Below, in pieces: positions 1-11,429 of a stretch of DNA of 64,000 nt. Source of the DNA: Pomphorhynchus laevis (taxonomy: Eukaryota; Acanthocephala; Palaeacanthocephala; Echinorhynchida; Pomphorhynchidae). Where the stretch lies: NCBI GenBank assembly GCA_012934845.2, contig WNNJ02001889.1, positions 59,003 through 123,002 of the forward strand, given 5' to 3'. The notes below the pieces were generated by a model that saw nothing but the letters and a program-made list of their open reading frames with translations, was not told where the DNA came from and searched no databases. The position numbers and the translations under genes were made by a program. The first letter of the stretch is position 1. Each line of letters starts with the position of its first letter.

Positions 1-2870
1 ATATTTACTCTTTTTACTTGATGATTTTTACATACATAAATAGTCCTTTCCATCATAATTGTATAAATCTAGTTACCTCTTTCATTGGTTACAATTATTC
101 CATCATACCGACTCATGCAACTCATATTCTGGGTGGAACTCTCGACTGCATTGTGTTACCTACTCATATCGAACTACCTTACTCTATTTCTACATATGAT
201 CACGGATTTTCGGATCACTTTCTACCCTATCTATGCCTTAATCTTGGTGTCCAACTATCTTAAAATATAGCGTTATCATCCCGTTCACGAAACAAATTAC
301 AATCCGATGATTTTATTTCCTAAATCCCTCGATACTCCCTCACTTCGCCACTGATTTCACAACTAAGTACTAACCAGTTATCCTATTTATTTGACCTCGA
401 GTTGACCACTATCTTTGATTGCATTTTGCCTCTTCGTTTGTACGTCATGAAACATTCGCATCATGCTTCTTGGCTTGACTCTGATTGCCGCATGTCCAAA
501 CGCAATATTCGTCATCTTAATCGAATTCACTTAGACATATCAAACGCTGCAACGATCCTTGTTTTCATAAACATCATTTTGACTATCTTCTAAACCGACG
601 CTCTCATCGTTTCCTTATTAATCAAAAATCTTTAAAATTTTGCACCCCCTCAATATCGTGTTCCGAACTTGATCCTGAAGCGTATTCCTCTTACTTACTC
701 TTCACTCGGCATATTCTGTACCATACTTCCTTTTCCTTCCTGAACTGTTTCACCTTTTGCCTGTATTCATTGAGTAGATTTCATCTTCTCTCCTACGCCT
801 AAATAATTTGAGTGAATTTCTAAAATATGGGAATGATTGCATCTAATCATTAATTAATTCGTGAGTTTATTTAGTCAATATTTATTTAGCTTTAAGTTAA
901 TTTCATACGTTGTTTTAACGTATGTAGTTAACTTATTTGTCAATATCATACGCTTATCCTGACCATCATAGTTGTATGACTGCTTTTTAAATATCGATAC
1001 TGTTGTTTGATTTAGCTAATTAATCTATCTTTAATAATTAATTTATTTATAATTAATTTAATTAATTAAAATTAACTAATTAACTTATTTTAATTTATTT
1101 ATTAATGCTGCCTTGTTAGTGTCAACGAAGGATGTTGTTAACTAAACTCAGTATATTACGTTTGTGTAGCACAAACGTTTGTTTTGCAGTACAGTTTCCA
1201 TTCAATTAATGTGCATTTAATTGGATCATCAGCACTACTGTTGGCAAATCGAAGGAGATATACCATCTTTAATGCTGGATGATTTGTTGATCGAATTTAT
1301 ACACTTTGATTCTATAGAGTTAACTTTTAAAACGTTATTTATTAATTCTAAATTTTAACTTGATATAAATTATATAAAATCTTATCATTTCATCATTTCC
1401 TTATTCATCAAAACTCTTTAACATTTTGGCAGTATAAACTCGCGTCTTTTTATAGCCGAAAGATTCTTGGAAATTCTTAAACAGTATTCTTGCTCGCGCC
1501 TCCTAAATATTATGTTCCGAACTTGATCATGAATAATATTCTTATCCAAAAGTATCACTCTTCAGTCATCATATTCTGTATCATACTTCCCTTTCTTAAA
1601 CTTTTCCACTTTCTGCCTGTATCCATTGAGGAGATTTCGTCTACTTTCCTACGCCTGAATAACTCGTATCCCCAGCTAGACTCAATTCCAACTTATCTTC
1701 TTAAGTTAATCTGTCCTCTTATTGCCCATTTCCTCACCACCATATTGAATACTTCCATTCAAAATAGCACTTGTCTTTCCTGGAAGGCAGCCATCGTTCG
1801 TCCTCTACTTAAGAAATCGTCCCTCAATTCAGTACTCCAATATCATATCATCCTATATCCAACCTCCCAAACATCTCCTAACTTCTCGGACAAACGTCCT
1901 ATCTCAAATCAATTCTTATATTTCCTCTTCAAACTTATATCTACCTTTCTAGTCTGCTTACCGTCAAAACAATTTACGGAAACGGCATGTCATAAGTTTC
2001 TTAGTGACCTTCTATTTTTTCCGACTGTCGTTGTAGCCATATTGCCATTTCTAACAACACTGCTTAAACGGCGGTCATTTAGCACCTTCTCTGTTTGTTG
2101 TGGCTTAACCTTTTCATGTTCATCTCATTTTACATGCGGCGTTCTTCAAGGATTCGTCCTTGACATTATTCTTTTCTCTCATTGTTGGTGACTTGTGCAT
2201 AACTCAACCCTTTGGTTTTCACATCATGGAACATGCAGATGACATCCTTCTATATTCTCGTTCTCGCTCCTCTAATATCTGTGATCTTGCTCTGTGTTCC
2301 ACAGAATGCTGAATCGCAGTTTCAAATTACCTTAATATAATTTAGATGATCATCAACTACAAAAGATTTAGCGTCTTATGGCTGAATCCCCATCAACATG
2401 ATATTTCTTTGTCCCCTGTACTTCTTGATGGTAAATCTCTCTCTATTGTCAACCATTTGAAATTTCTTAATGTTTTTTTTGAAAACAATCTTTCTATTTT
2501 ACTCTTTGTCCTCAAAAATGTTCGTTTTTGCTCTTTTTCTCAGTGATCTTAGACGTATTAGTAGAATAGTTATCTTATTACTCCAACGCTTTGATCAGAT
2601 TTCTTGTCATCTACTGCTTCTTAACTGGTCTAGCATTTCTCAACGCGTAATGATGCGCTTACCATTTATTGTTTTTCGTTTTCGAGCATCCCACTCACCA
2701 TCCTATCTTAAATTTCCTTCGTACAACTCAGTCCATTTATATTCGATCACTCTACGATCCAGTCACACAGGTGTCTTAGCCATTCCTATATTTGCACTAA
2801 TTATGATCTGCGCGCATACCATGTTTCTAGACCACTAACATGAAACCGCCTTCCGTTGACATTCGGTCAT
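1..2870 (+). mobile_element. decayed non-LTR retrotransposon (LINE)
   Basis: Weak but ordered LINE remnants in several frames. Near 120-240 a tract reading HILGGTLDCIV then SDHF resembles the end of an apurinic-type endonuclease. At 1630-1900 LDSIPTYLLKLICPLIAHF, then WKAAIVRPLLKK, matches the start of a LINE reverse transcriptase. At 2225-2265 HADDILLYS replaces the usual (F/Y)ADD. At 2346-2546 a thumb-like stretch follows. The segment 590-810 is partly repeated at 1380-1665 (same 'cttattNatcaaaaNtcttta' and 'gttccgaacttgatc' blocks), so two overlapping fragments or an internal duplication are present. Many stops and frame changes; not functional. It probably lies in an upstream intron of the HBS1-like gene. 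Confidence 0.6.
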
Positions 2871-3011
2871 TTTCCTTATTTCACACCTTTAAACAGCTCC
2901 ATACAGCCCAACTCATCTCCATCGACAAAGCTTGACCTTATAATTTCTTCATTTCACATCTGTCCCTCTGACGTATATATCTTCATTTAAACCAAAATTA
3001 AGAATTATTGG

Positions 3012-3165
3012 AGCTGAATCAAAGAAAATAAGAAATTGTTTAATATTTCGCTAACTTCTGTTAGCATCTTCAGAAAATTACCTAAAGTAAGTTTCTGAAG
3101 ATACTAACAGAAGTTAGTGAAATATCAAACAAATTTCCTATTTACTGAGATCCAGCTCAAGTAAT
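3012..3165. repeat. foldback repeat with a minimal hammerhead core in each arm
   Basis: The two halves are inverted copies, so the whole repeat can form one long hairpin. Each arm, read outward on its own strand, carries CUGAAGA, a 6-bp stem II with loop AGAA, GAA, then AUAU and H17. Plus arm 3091-3130: GUUU, CUGAAGA (3095-3101), ACUAAC/GUUAGU, GAA (3119-3121), AUAU, C, AAAC. Minus arm 3077-3038: stem II is GCUAAC/GUUAGC, a compensating change. Stem III is only the self-complementary AUAU, as in the small Penelope-associated hammerheads that act as dimers. A relative lies at 54876-54915. The match is by eye. Confidence 0.5.
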
Positions 3166-3570
3166 TCTGTATCAATAATGGATCATTATCAACTATTTAA
3201 ACCAAAATCCATTGTCAACTATGCTAACGATAAACCTGACATATTGCATCTTTGACACATTTCTTGCCAATGTACAGTACTGAATTTGATTTTTTCTCTT
3301 TTTATTTATTGATAAAATTGAAGGTGACGCCGTCAACATTTACCACATTAAATAAATTATATTCTATTAACGAGAAATTTCCCTGAATTTAATGAGGGAC
3401 ATTACTTTCCTCATATTCTTCAAATGTAATTTTGCAAATTTTCCTTTCATAGTGTAAAAAGCAAAATTAAAGCATAATTTTAAGAAACCTATTTAATTTT
3501 GAAATAAAAACTTTAAAACACATTTGAAGGAAAATATCCTTATTCTAAACTTTTCTACTTTTATTATTAG

Positions 3571-6500
3571 GAGCCGCGCAATCTGATGCTGCACTTCTTG
3601 TGGTAGATTGCAATCGTGGCGAATTTGAAGCCGGATTCACTTCACACGGTCAAACAAAGGAGCATTTAGTAATTGCAAAATCACTAGGTAAGAATAAATA
3701 TTAAAGTTCGTTGAATAGTCATATAATTCAACTTTGGACTTTAAAGGTAAATTAATTCAAATTACTCTTTTTATCAAAAATTCAGGGTAAAATGTGGCTT
3801 ATATTCGATTACTATCTAATCATTTTTATAAATTATAAAACAATTGCATACTCGTAAATAATTTTTTTTATATTTAACAAGCAACTATGCAATCTGCTTG
3901 TTTAAGTTATAATTTTTATTTCTCAGTCCGTCGATTTATTTGAGATCTAAACACGAATCCAAAAAGAAGGGAATCCTTCTTTCTGTGAGCACGAATCCTT
4001 CCTTCTGTGAGCACGAATTCAAAAAGAAGGGAATATATGGATTGCTACAGTATATTTATATGCACGTCGAGTGGTCGGATTGTGGTCGGAGATTTGGAAT
4101 TCGCATATATTCGGTCGTATAAAGTTATCAATATCATATAATATTATATAATATTATATAATATTGTATAATATTATATAATATTATAATATATTATATT
4201 ATAATGTACTATATAATATTATAATATAATATTTATATTAATATTATATCACATAATATTCAAAATCATATAATATTTTCCCATTTAAATATGGGGAAAT
4301 ATTAGTCTATTAAGAAGTTAGTTTTTAAATCAGCAATATCTAAGATATTGCTGATTTATAAATAAATTAAATCAGCTAACTGAGTCCAAGTATTTAATAT
4401 AATTATAAAATAAACAAAACATAATAATGCTAAATCAAAATTTAATAATTAAATAATAAAATTAAAAATTGTTTTTAGATTTTCTATAATTTAAATCAAG
4501 TTAAAAAAATAAAATTTATAATAAACGTCATTTTTATGAATTGACTAATAAATAACAGACGATGTATCAGAATAATTTTAAATAATAATTTATAAATAAT
4601 TTCCGTTCAGTAGTTACTTCGAAATTATTAATATAAGGAATTATTAAAATCATAAAATTTATTTAAATAAAATTTCATCTGGAAATAAAATTATAAATAA
4701 ATTTTATTTCTCAATCATCAACCATCTGCTAAAAGTTATTGGTTATGAAATTTTATCATTACGTACTTTCTAGTTTCTACGAACAACTAATGAACTTTTA
4801 GGTGTTAATCAGATTATTGTTGCTGTGAACAAAATGGATACCGTTGACTGGTCTGAAAGCAGATTTCTTGAAATTCAATCAATGCTTGGACCTTTTCTTA
4901 AAACTTTAGATTATAAAAGCAACGCCGTTTATTTTGTTCCGTGCAGCGGTTTGTTGGGTTCTAACATTCTTAAACCAATGGACAAAGAATTAAGTTGGTA
5001 CAAAGAGAAACTGACTATTCTACAGGCTATCGGTATTTATTCGTTCTTTTTGTATATTTTCAAAATAACGATAATAATATATTACCGTTCATAACAATAT
5101 GTTAACAATATGTTAATTGTATTAATTGTATTTTAACTGATATATTAATATAAATTTTGACTGATATATTAGTAAAAGTTAATATATTCATTATATCTGA
5201 GATTAATTAAACTTGAGCGAGTTGCCTAAACAGCCTTATTGTAATTTAATATCTTAAGTGTGATATTCACATTATGTATTTTTATAATAAAAAATAAAAC
5301 TACGGATTTATATGAAATATTTTGCATTTTTTTGTAATTGAACGATTGATATATGATTAAAACCATAGTGTCGCGTTTAAAGGAAATTATTTACAAAATT
5401 ATTTATAATTAATATTTAATATTAACGAAATATTAATATTAATATTAACAGAATATTCAAATTACATTGAACTAATAGATGACGTAGACTGCTATTTTAT
5501 TCCAACTACAAAATTTAACAATCTTTTAGTGATCTTTGGCCTACTAACGGGAGGTAGTTGAAACATAATTAAATTCAATTACATAAAATTGAGTATCAAA
5601 TAGACATCACTTATTGTTTATTGAATTGATTCCAAAATCGATTTTAAATTAAAAATAAACAACATTGATGTAATAATTTCCTTTGTAAAAATTCTTTTTA
5701 TCCTCTACAAAAGAATTGTGATTGTTGACCTGTATCTAAAGGTGACGATTTTTAAGCATTTAAAATGCCTCTATTGATTTACTAAAAGTATTTTTTTCCA
5801 TAAATGTTAGGCATTACAAGTTTATCACAGTAAACATCATCATTACATCATTTATCATTAAAATATTTGTAGAATTGAAAAGTCACACATCAAATGAAAA
5901 TTGAAATTATTTTCATTATTTTGACCAAACAAATCTTTAAAGATTTTGAAAAGTACGGACAGGTAAATACAATTTAATATTCCTGATAATAACAGATTTG
6001 TTCTATCGCAATATTGGAAATAAATTCGATTTTTATTTGCTGGATTTTGTTTTTAATAAAATTAAGAAAAATATTTATTTTAATTTAAAAATATTGAGAT
6101 ATTTATATATTAATCAAAATTAAATCTAAACTTTTCCAACTTTGACATGGTTTGTAGCTAATGTTTTTTTTAATAATTTTTTTTAAATTACATTTTATGC
6201 TAAATTTAAATTATTAATCAAAATTAATTTTAATTAATAAAATTAATTTATTAATTTTATTAATAAATTTAATAATTTCGTAATCATGTTACCGAAAAAC
6301 AAGTTTTGTTTGCTACATGAATGAAACTGCTTTACATCACCTTATTTGAATTTTTTATTCTCAGATAAGCTCAAGGCTCCGAATCGATGCTTGGACACTG
6401 ATGTTGTAAGATTTTTTGTTTCGGACGCCTATAAACTGCAAGGCTCATTATCAGGTTGTCAAGGTCGTCTAGAAATGGGTAGGATAAAACCAGGCGATAA

Positions 6501-9500
6501 AGTAACTGTGTGCCCTAGCAAAACTGCTGCTTCTATCAAGGGTATATTTTTCAAATTGAAGTAAAATATTGAGAAAGAATTATCAGCTATGAAGCAAATG
6601 GTTCACACTTTTTTTAAGTTAATTAATTAGATGTTAAATTTATTGGGTAATTAATAATTAATAATAAATAATTAAGAATTAATGATTAATAATTAATAAT
6701 TAATTACATTAATTATGATAAAAACGTTTAATTAGTAATTAAAATTAATAATTAATAATTTATTTAAATTAACCAAATAAATCAATAAACGAAACAATAA
6801 TTCGACAATTATCTTAGGACCCAGTAAATTTACAGCTAAACATTTAGTTTATATATAAATGCATATATATTTTTGTCAATTTATTTATGCAATAAATTCT
6901 AGAAATAAATACGTTTTTAAATTATAATTTTAATTTATAAACAAAATTATCTTTATTGTAAATTGGAAGTTTACAATTGGATTACGAAGTTTACAATTTT
7001 TTAACGATTTTGACTATAGCATAGCATGCTTACAGTTAGCTTTTAGATCTCAAGGCACTTGTAAGATATTTCATGGCTTTCATATAATATTATTTTATAT
7101 TTTCTATATTACCATATAAAGATATTGATATTTTCATGGTTACAAATATGGCTGTTTAAAAATTGATTTAATGTTTATACAATTTATTATGTTTATAAAT
7201 TGATATAATTCATAAAAATTGACTTTTATTTTCAATTTCAATTACTTTGTATTAGAATAAGATACTAGATAGTTTTATCAGAGGAAATACGTCATTAGCA
7301 TGTATTTGGCCCCCGCTGTTATGTTGGGTAGAGGAGTTAGAGGCCGAAACCTAATAGCATAGCAGTTCTTCCTGATGACCTCTAATTCTTATTCTGATAC
7401 AACGTCTGTTATTTATTACTCAATTCATAAAAATGACGTTTATTTTAAATTTCAATTTTTTTATTTTAACTTGATATAAATTATATAAAATGCTAAATGA
7501 AATGACGCTTGTATGCTCGAGTGCCTAAACGATTAATCGGTTACCGATTGTTTTTTTTGAAGGATGAAAATGCCTCAGTATTGAAGACTACAATGTATTT
7601 AATTTAATTACTAATCTTAGATTAAATGTCACATAATAATTATTTATTATTTAATTATTTAATTTTAATTTATTATCTTTTTTCAAATTTATAATTATAT
7701 TAAATACGTAGACTCAGTTAGCTGATTTAATTCTATTTTAAGATATAAGTAGATATTCGTAAATATCAGCTTCTTTAAAGTATACAAAAAACGAGCTTAT
7801 TTTTAAAAAAATCAAAAATCAAAAATGCAAAAAATGCTTGAGATATCGTTTCGGTCGACTAGATTTTGGCAGATACGATATCCTTTGCAGAAAAAGGATA
7901 TCGCATATGCGATATAAAAAGGTGTTCATTTAAAGTAAAATTTAAAAAATAAAATGCTTTGGATTATTTTTATTTATATTTTTAGCTAGCCCAGTAAAAA
8001 TTTGACAGTAAACCGGACTGCTCGCTGTAACACTTTTCTCCTTCGGTCGTATCTCAAAAAATAAAACTTATTATCTTCTGAATTAATTTAAAATGTTTTA
8101 ATAAGTCAGAACGTTTGTTTCAAGCTAATCAAATTTACCCAAGCTGGAAATTATTGAGCATTTAAATTAATATATAATATAATTATATTATATATTAAAT
8201 ATTAAATATATATTAAATATTATATTAAATATATATTATATATTAAATTATATCTAATATAATTATATTTAAATATTTTAATATTTAATCACCTATTTAA
8301 TTATAAAGATAATAATGAAATATAATATATTTTATCTATTAAATATTTATTATATTTTTATATTATATTTCTTTCTTGATTTTTCTTACAACGACAAGTT
8401 TATTGTATCCCAAATAAATAATTAACTACAAATGTTAAAGAGCAATGAGATAATCGTGTGGGAATTAGTTCACTATAAGTTTGACAACCACTTGAGAATA
8501 CAAAGCGATAACTAGTGCGGTTTTCTCATTGTTTTGACTCATCAGTGCCTGGTACCTTCCACTACTTTATGGAGAGGAGGACCGGCAGACGTCACGAGCA
8601 TGCCAAAACATACTTAGAGCTAGACATGCTTTAGCATTGTGAATCCTGATTTACCTATATTGCTAGAACATATCTAGCTCTAAGTATGTTTTGGCATACT
8701 CGTTCCGTCTGCCGGTTCTCCTCTGCAACCAACAGTGAGGGGTACACTGCACTGATGAGACAAAACAATGACGAAACGCCACATAATTATGCTGTGTTTA
8801 TTATCGTCTACTAATAATTAATATTTGCTAATACTGTGACCTGTTTTAGTACCGTTAACGGTACTTGTTATCGTTTCGTCGATTATTTTGTGGTTGCCGA
8901 ACTGATGATAAATATTTTTTATAATATTGAAAACAGGTCACAGTGTCAACAATATAAGAAGCGGGCTCTAGATACTAGTCATTGCAAAATCATGTTAATA
9001 TAATGATTAATAATTTATTAATTATTTATTACTAATATTAGTAATTAGTAATAAATAATTCATAATTATTTATTACTAATTATTAATTTTTTTAAATTAA
9101 TAATTAATTTATTATTAAATATTAATTTTTTCGTTTTTGTAAAACCATTTAATCTATAATGAAAGAATATTATGGGTTTAGTGTGTTTTATCATGATTAA
9201 TAATTAATTATTGTTAATATCCTAACTTAAAAATACATTTCTGTCAGAACTTCTATATTCAATTTCAAAGTATATCTCGAAATTCAGATTCCAGAAATGT
9301 AATGTCAGATTTTTAAACTGTCCGAAATTTAATTTCAGATATCAGGCCAGATTTATAAATGCCAGATTTCAGAAATCCAAAATATCGTAAATTTATATTT
9401 TTAATTAATTTTGTAAATATTAAATTATGTTTAAATTCAAAAAATATTTGTAATTATATTAATATAATATTAATATAATATTAATATAATATTAATATTT

Positions 9501-11069
9501 TTAATATTTATAATTCTAAAAGTTTCTTAAGTTTGAATTTTTTTAATTCATATATCTGTATTTTAGAAGTGCATCTAAATGAGAATGAGGTTGAAGAAGG
9601 ATTCGCTGGTCAAATGCTGAATTTAGTATTGACCGGAATTCAGGATGATGATGTGTTAATACCAGGTTAGAATATACAAGCACCATAACATTGAGTTAAA
9701 ATGTTTTGATTCTAGGTTCAGTTATATGTTCGCCTGATCATCTAATACATTCGGGGACTATGTTTCTTCTTAGATTGCTTGTCCTTGGTCAGCAGCCACT
9801 TGTCAAAGGCTTACCGGTAATATACAAGTTGATTTAAATTGTTGAAGTCAGTCTCACAATTTAAAGATGATATAAATTTTATAATATCGATTCAATTTAA
9901 TGCAAAGTGACTAAAATTATATTCTAAATTTGAGCATATTAAATAGTTTATTTTAAACAATTTTAATTATTTTAAAATCCTCTTTAAAGTTTAGGAAGAA
10001 TTATATAGAATATATAGAATAATCAGAATATATCTTGTTTATGTGATTTCTAACTTGGAAGTAATTTTAATTATTGCTGTTTCAATTCTCGATATTTCTT
10101 CATGATGGCCACAATTGACATAAAATGTCTTAAATTTTCTTTTATACTGAATAAAATCTTTATTAGATATATTCATATTTTATTTTAAAATACGAGTAGT
10201 AACATCGGATTATTTGATGTTTGGGTTGGACGTTGACTAGCCTTTATTAATTTATAAATATAAAAGCACAAAATACTTAGTTAATTACGCGAGATTCATT
10301 TAAACGCTATACAAAATCATCAATCGCTTCACGTGATGTATTTCCACTCAAATGTGTTTCTTGGGTTATAACCCAAAAATTAGACCGCTTTCGAGGATCA
10401 ACTATTGGTAATGCAGATATAATATTTGACATTCAGCAAAAGTTATTATTCAAGACGCGTCACCCTTAGACGAGGACTGCCTATAGGCGGTTAATAGACT
10501 ATCTTTATATAAGCAACTTCCTATTCTTGGTTAAAAATAAAAGTACGTACAATTGAAAAACTCATAAGCGGCGAAACGTCTTAAAAATTCAAAAATAATA
10601 TTATTGTCAAATATTATATATATTAATGGCAAGCAAGGATTCAGCATTGGGATTCGATTGCATCACATCCTAAGGAAGACTTTATTTAACATAAACTATA
10701 ACTTATTACTTTCAGAATTTTAAAATTCTTATGAATTTTAAAATGTGTGTGCTTTTAGGTAACTTTCCACTATAAATCAATACAATGTTCTGCTAGAGTG
10801 CTTAAGTTAAATTCACAAATTGATCGAGTTAGTGGTGATTTGTTAAAGAAAAATCCAAGGTTGTTACTTGATATTTTAAAATAATCATACTATCTTATAT
10901 TTTTAGAGTTTTAGTAAAAAGAATGGCGGGAACCGTTACAGTTGAAATTCATGACCGGCCAATTTGCGTTGAACTTTTCTCAATGAGCAAAGAATTAAGC
11001 CGATTTACACTTAGAGTTTCCAATGAGACATTCGCTACCGGGGTTATACTCGATGTGCTTGATCAATGA
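3571..11069 (+). CDS. HBS1L: HBS1-like translational GTPase, 3' seven exons (5' end outside the window)
   Basis: HBS1 is the eRF3/EF-1A-like GTPase that acts with Pelota (Dom34) to rescue stalled ribosomes in No-Go and nonstop decay in the cytosol. Exons by GT-AG borders with continuous phase: 3571-3687, 4802-5032, 6365-6541, 9567-9665, 9716-9816, 10759-10859, 10907-11069. Exon 1 has [13 protein letters not shown] and GQTKEH, which fits HBS1 better than eRF3. Exon 2 has the G4 motif VNKMD and a G5-like CSGLLG. Exons 3-4 form beta-barrel domain II (RIKPGDKV). Exons 5-7 form domain III, ending ELSRFTLRV...[10 protein letters not shown]. About 330 residues are present; the N-terminal region and P-loop must lie upstream. 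The 3.0-kb intron 6542-9566 holds several repeats. Exons are not interrupted, so the gene looks functional. Confidence 0.9.
4126..4270. repeat. AT-only low-complexity tract
   Basis: Short-period ATATTATA-type repeats with palindromic steps, inside intron 1 of the HBS1-like gene. No coding signal. Confidence 0.8.
4366..4575 (-). repeat. solo Naiad-like 3' tail fragment
   Basis: On the minus strand this ends with the family terminus ACTCAGTTAGCTGATTTA, preceded by the A/T-rich tail shared with 7480-7735, 44290-44520 and 48300-48360. Only the terminal 200 bp are kept, without the ribozyme-like core. It lies in intron 1 of the HBS1-like gene. Confidence 0.6.
7240..7735 (+). repeat. solo Naiad-like 3' tail with hammerhead-like core
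   Basis: Matches the segment that follows the Naiad-like reverse transcriptase copy at 48110-48360: 'gataagatactagatag', the hairpin core, 'attctgatacaacgtctgtt', then an A/T-rich run ending ACTCAGTTAGCTGATTTAAT. It has no coding sequence, so it is a 5'-truncated copy or an independently mobile tail. It sits in the 3-kb intron of the HBS1-like gene in sense orientation. The core is annotated separately. Confidence 0.65.
7316..7385 (+). ncRNA. hammerhead-like core, reordered strands (Naiad tail type)
   Basis: Order seen: stem III 3' strand (7316-7329), H17 = A7330, stem I 3' strand GAGGA (7331-7335), stem II 3' strand UUAGAGG (7337-7343), GAA (7346-7348), stem III 5' strand (7349-7365), stem I 5' strand UCUUC (7367-7371), CUGAUGA (7372-7378), stem II 5' strand CCUCUAA (7379-7385). 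Stem II pairs perfectly over 7 bp. Stem I has 5 bp with one G-U. Stem III has about 14 bp with a 3-nt bulge and begins with the required A-U. Two extra C lie between stem II and GAA. Activity is inferred, not shown. Confidence 0.45.
8520..8790. repeat. foldback repeat with hammerhead-like ends
   Basis: The arms 8520-8635 and 8665-8775 are inverted copies (for example CGGCAGACG...CGTCTGCCG and AACATACTTAGAGCTAGA with its complement). Each arm end has CACUGAUGAGNCAAAACAAUGA followed by GAAA. On the plus strand: CUGAUGA 8752-8758, stem II GACAAAACAAUGAC 8759-8772, GAA 8773-8775. Taken together the two arms give a perfect GUCA/UGAC stem II. A possible stem I joins ACACUGCA (8744-8751) to UGCUGUGU (8790-8797), 7 of 8 pairs, with A8789 as H17. 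Stem III is weak, so the element is decayed or uses another fold. It lies in an HBS1-like intron. Confidence 0.45.
8834..8943. repeat. short element with 14-bp inverted ends
   Basis: CTGTGACCTGTTTT at 8834-8847 is repeated in inverted form at 8930-8943. Between them are a small palindrome around ACCGTTAACGGT and a lone CTGATGA without partner strands. It looks like a small foldback insertion in the HBS1-like intron. Confidence 0.5.
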
Positions 11070-11390
11070 ATTTATTATTTTTTTATTTAGAAAGCTGTTC
11101 TCGACAACAGCTATAAAAAGTAATGCTATTTTTATAAAAAAGACTGTTTTATCGACAATTTATTATATTTCTTAAGTATTTATTAATTAAATCAATAATA
11201 GTCAGTAATAATTACAATTGAGGTTACCCGCAAATGGGTCGATTGTTCTTTTTTCATTAGCTTTTTAGTAATGTTTTTGTTTTATTGTGACATCAACAAA
11301 ATGACTACGCGAATAATCCGAACACGTGTCATTGGTAAATGATTGTATATATCTTATCGCTGATTTTCTTTTTGCTAGTGACGCAAACTT

Positions 11391-11421
11391 GTAATCGATA
11401 TATATATATATATCGATTACA
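11391..11421. repeat. palindrome with TA core
   Basis: Perfect palindrome, TTGTAATCGA on the left and TCGATTACAA on the right around (TA)n, 320 bp past the HBS1-like stop codon. Probably a microsatellite-derived hairpin. Confidence 0.6.
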
Positions 11422-11429
11422 ATTATTTG

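Noticed and set aside
8890-8915. CTGATGA near TGCCGAA inside the short inverted element
   Set aside because: GAA and CUGAUGA are adjacent, with no room for stems III and I; no partner strands found.
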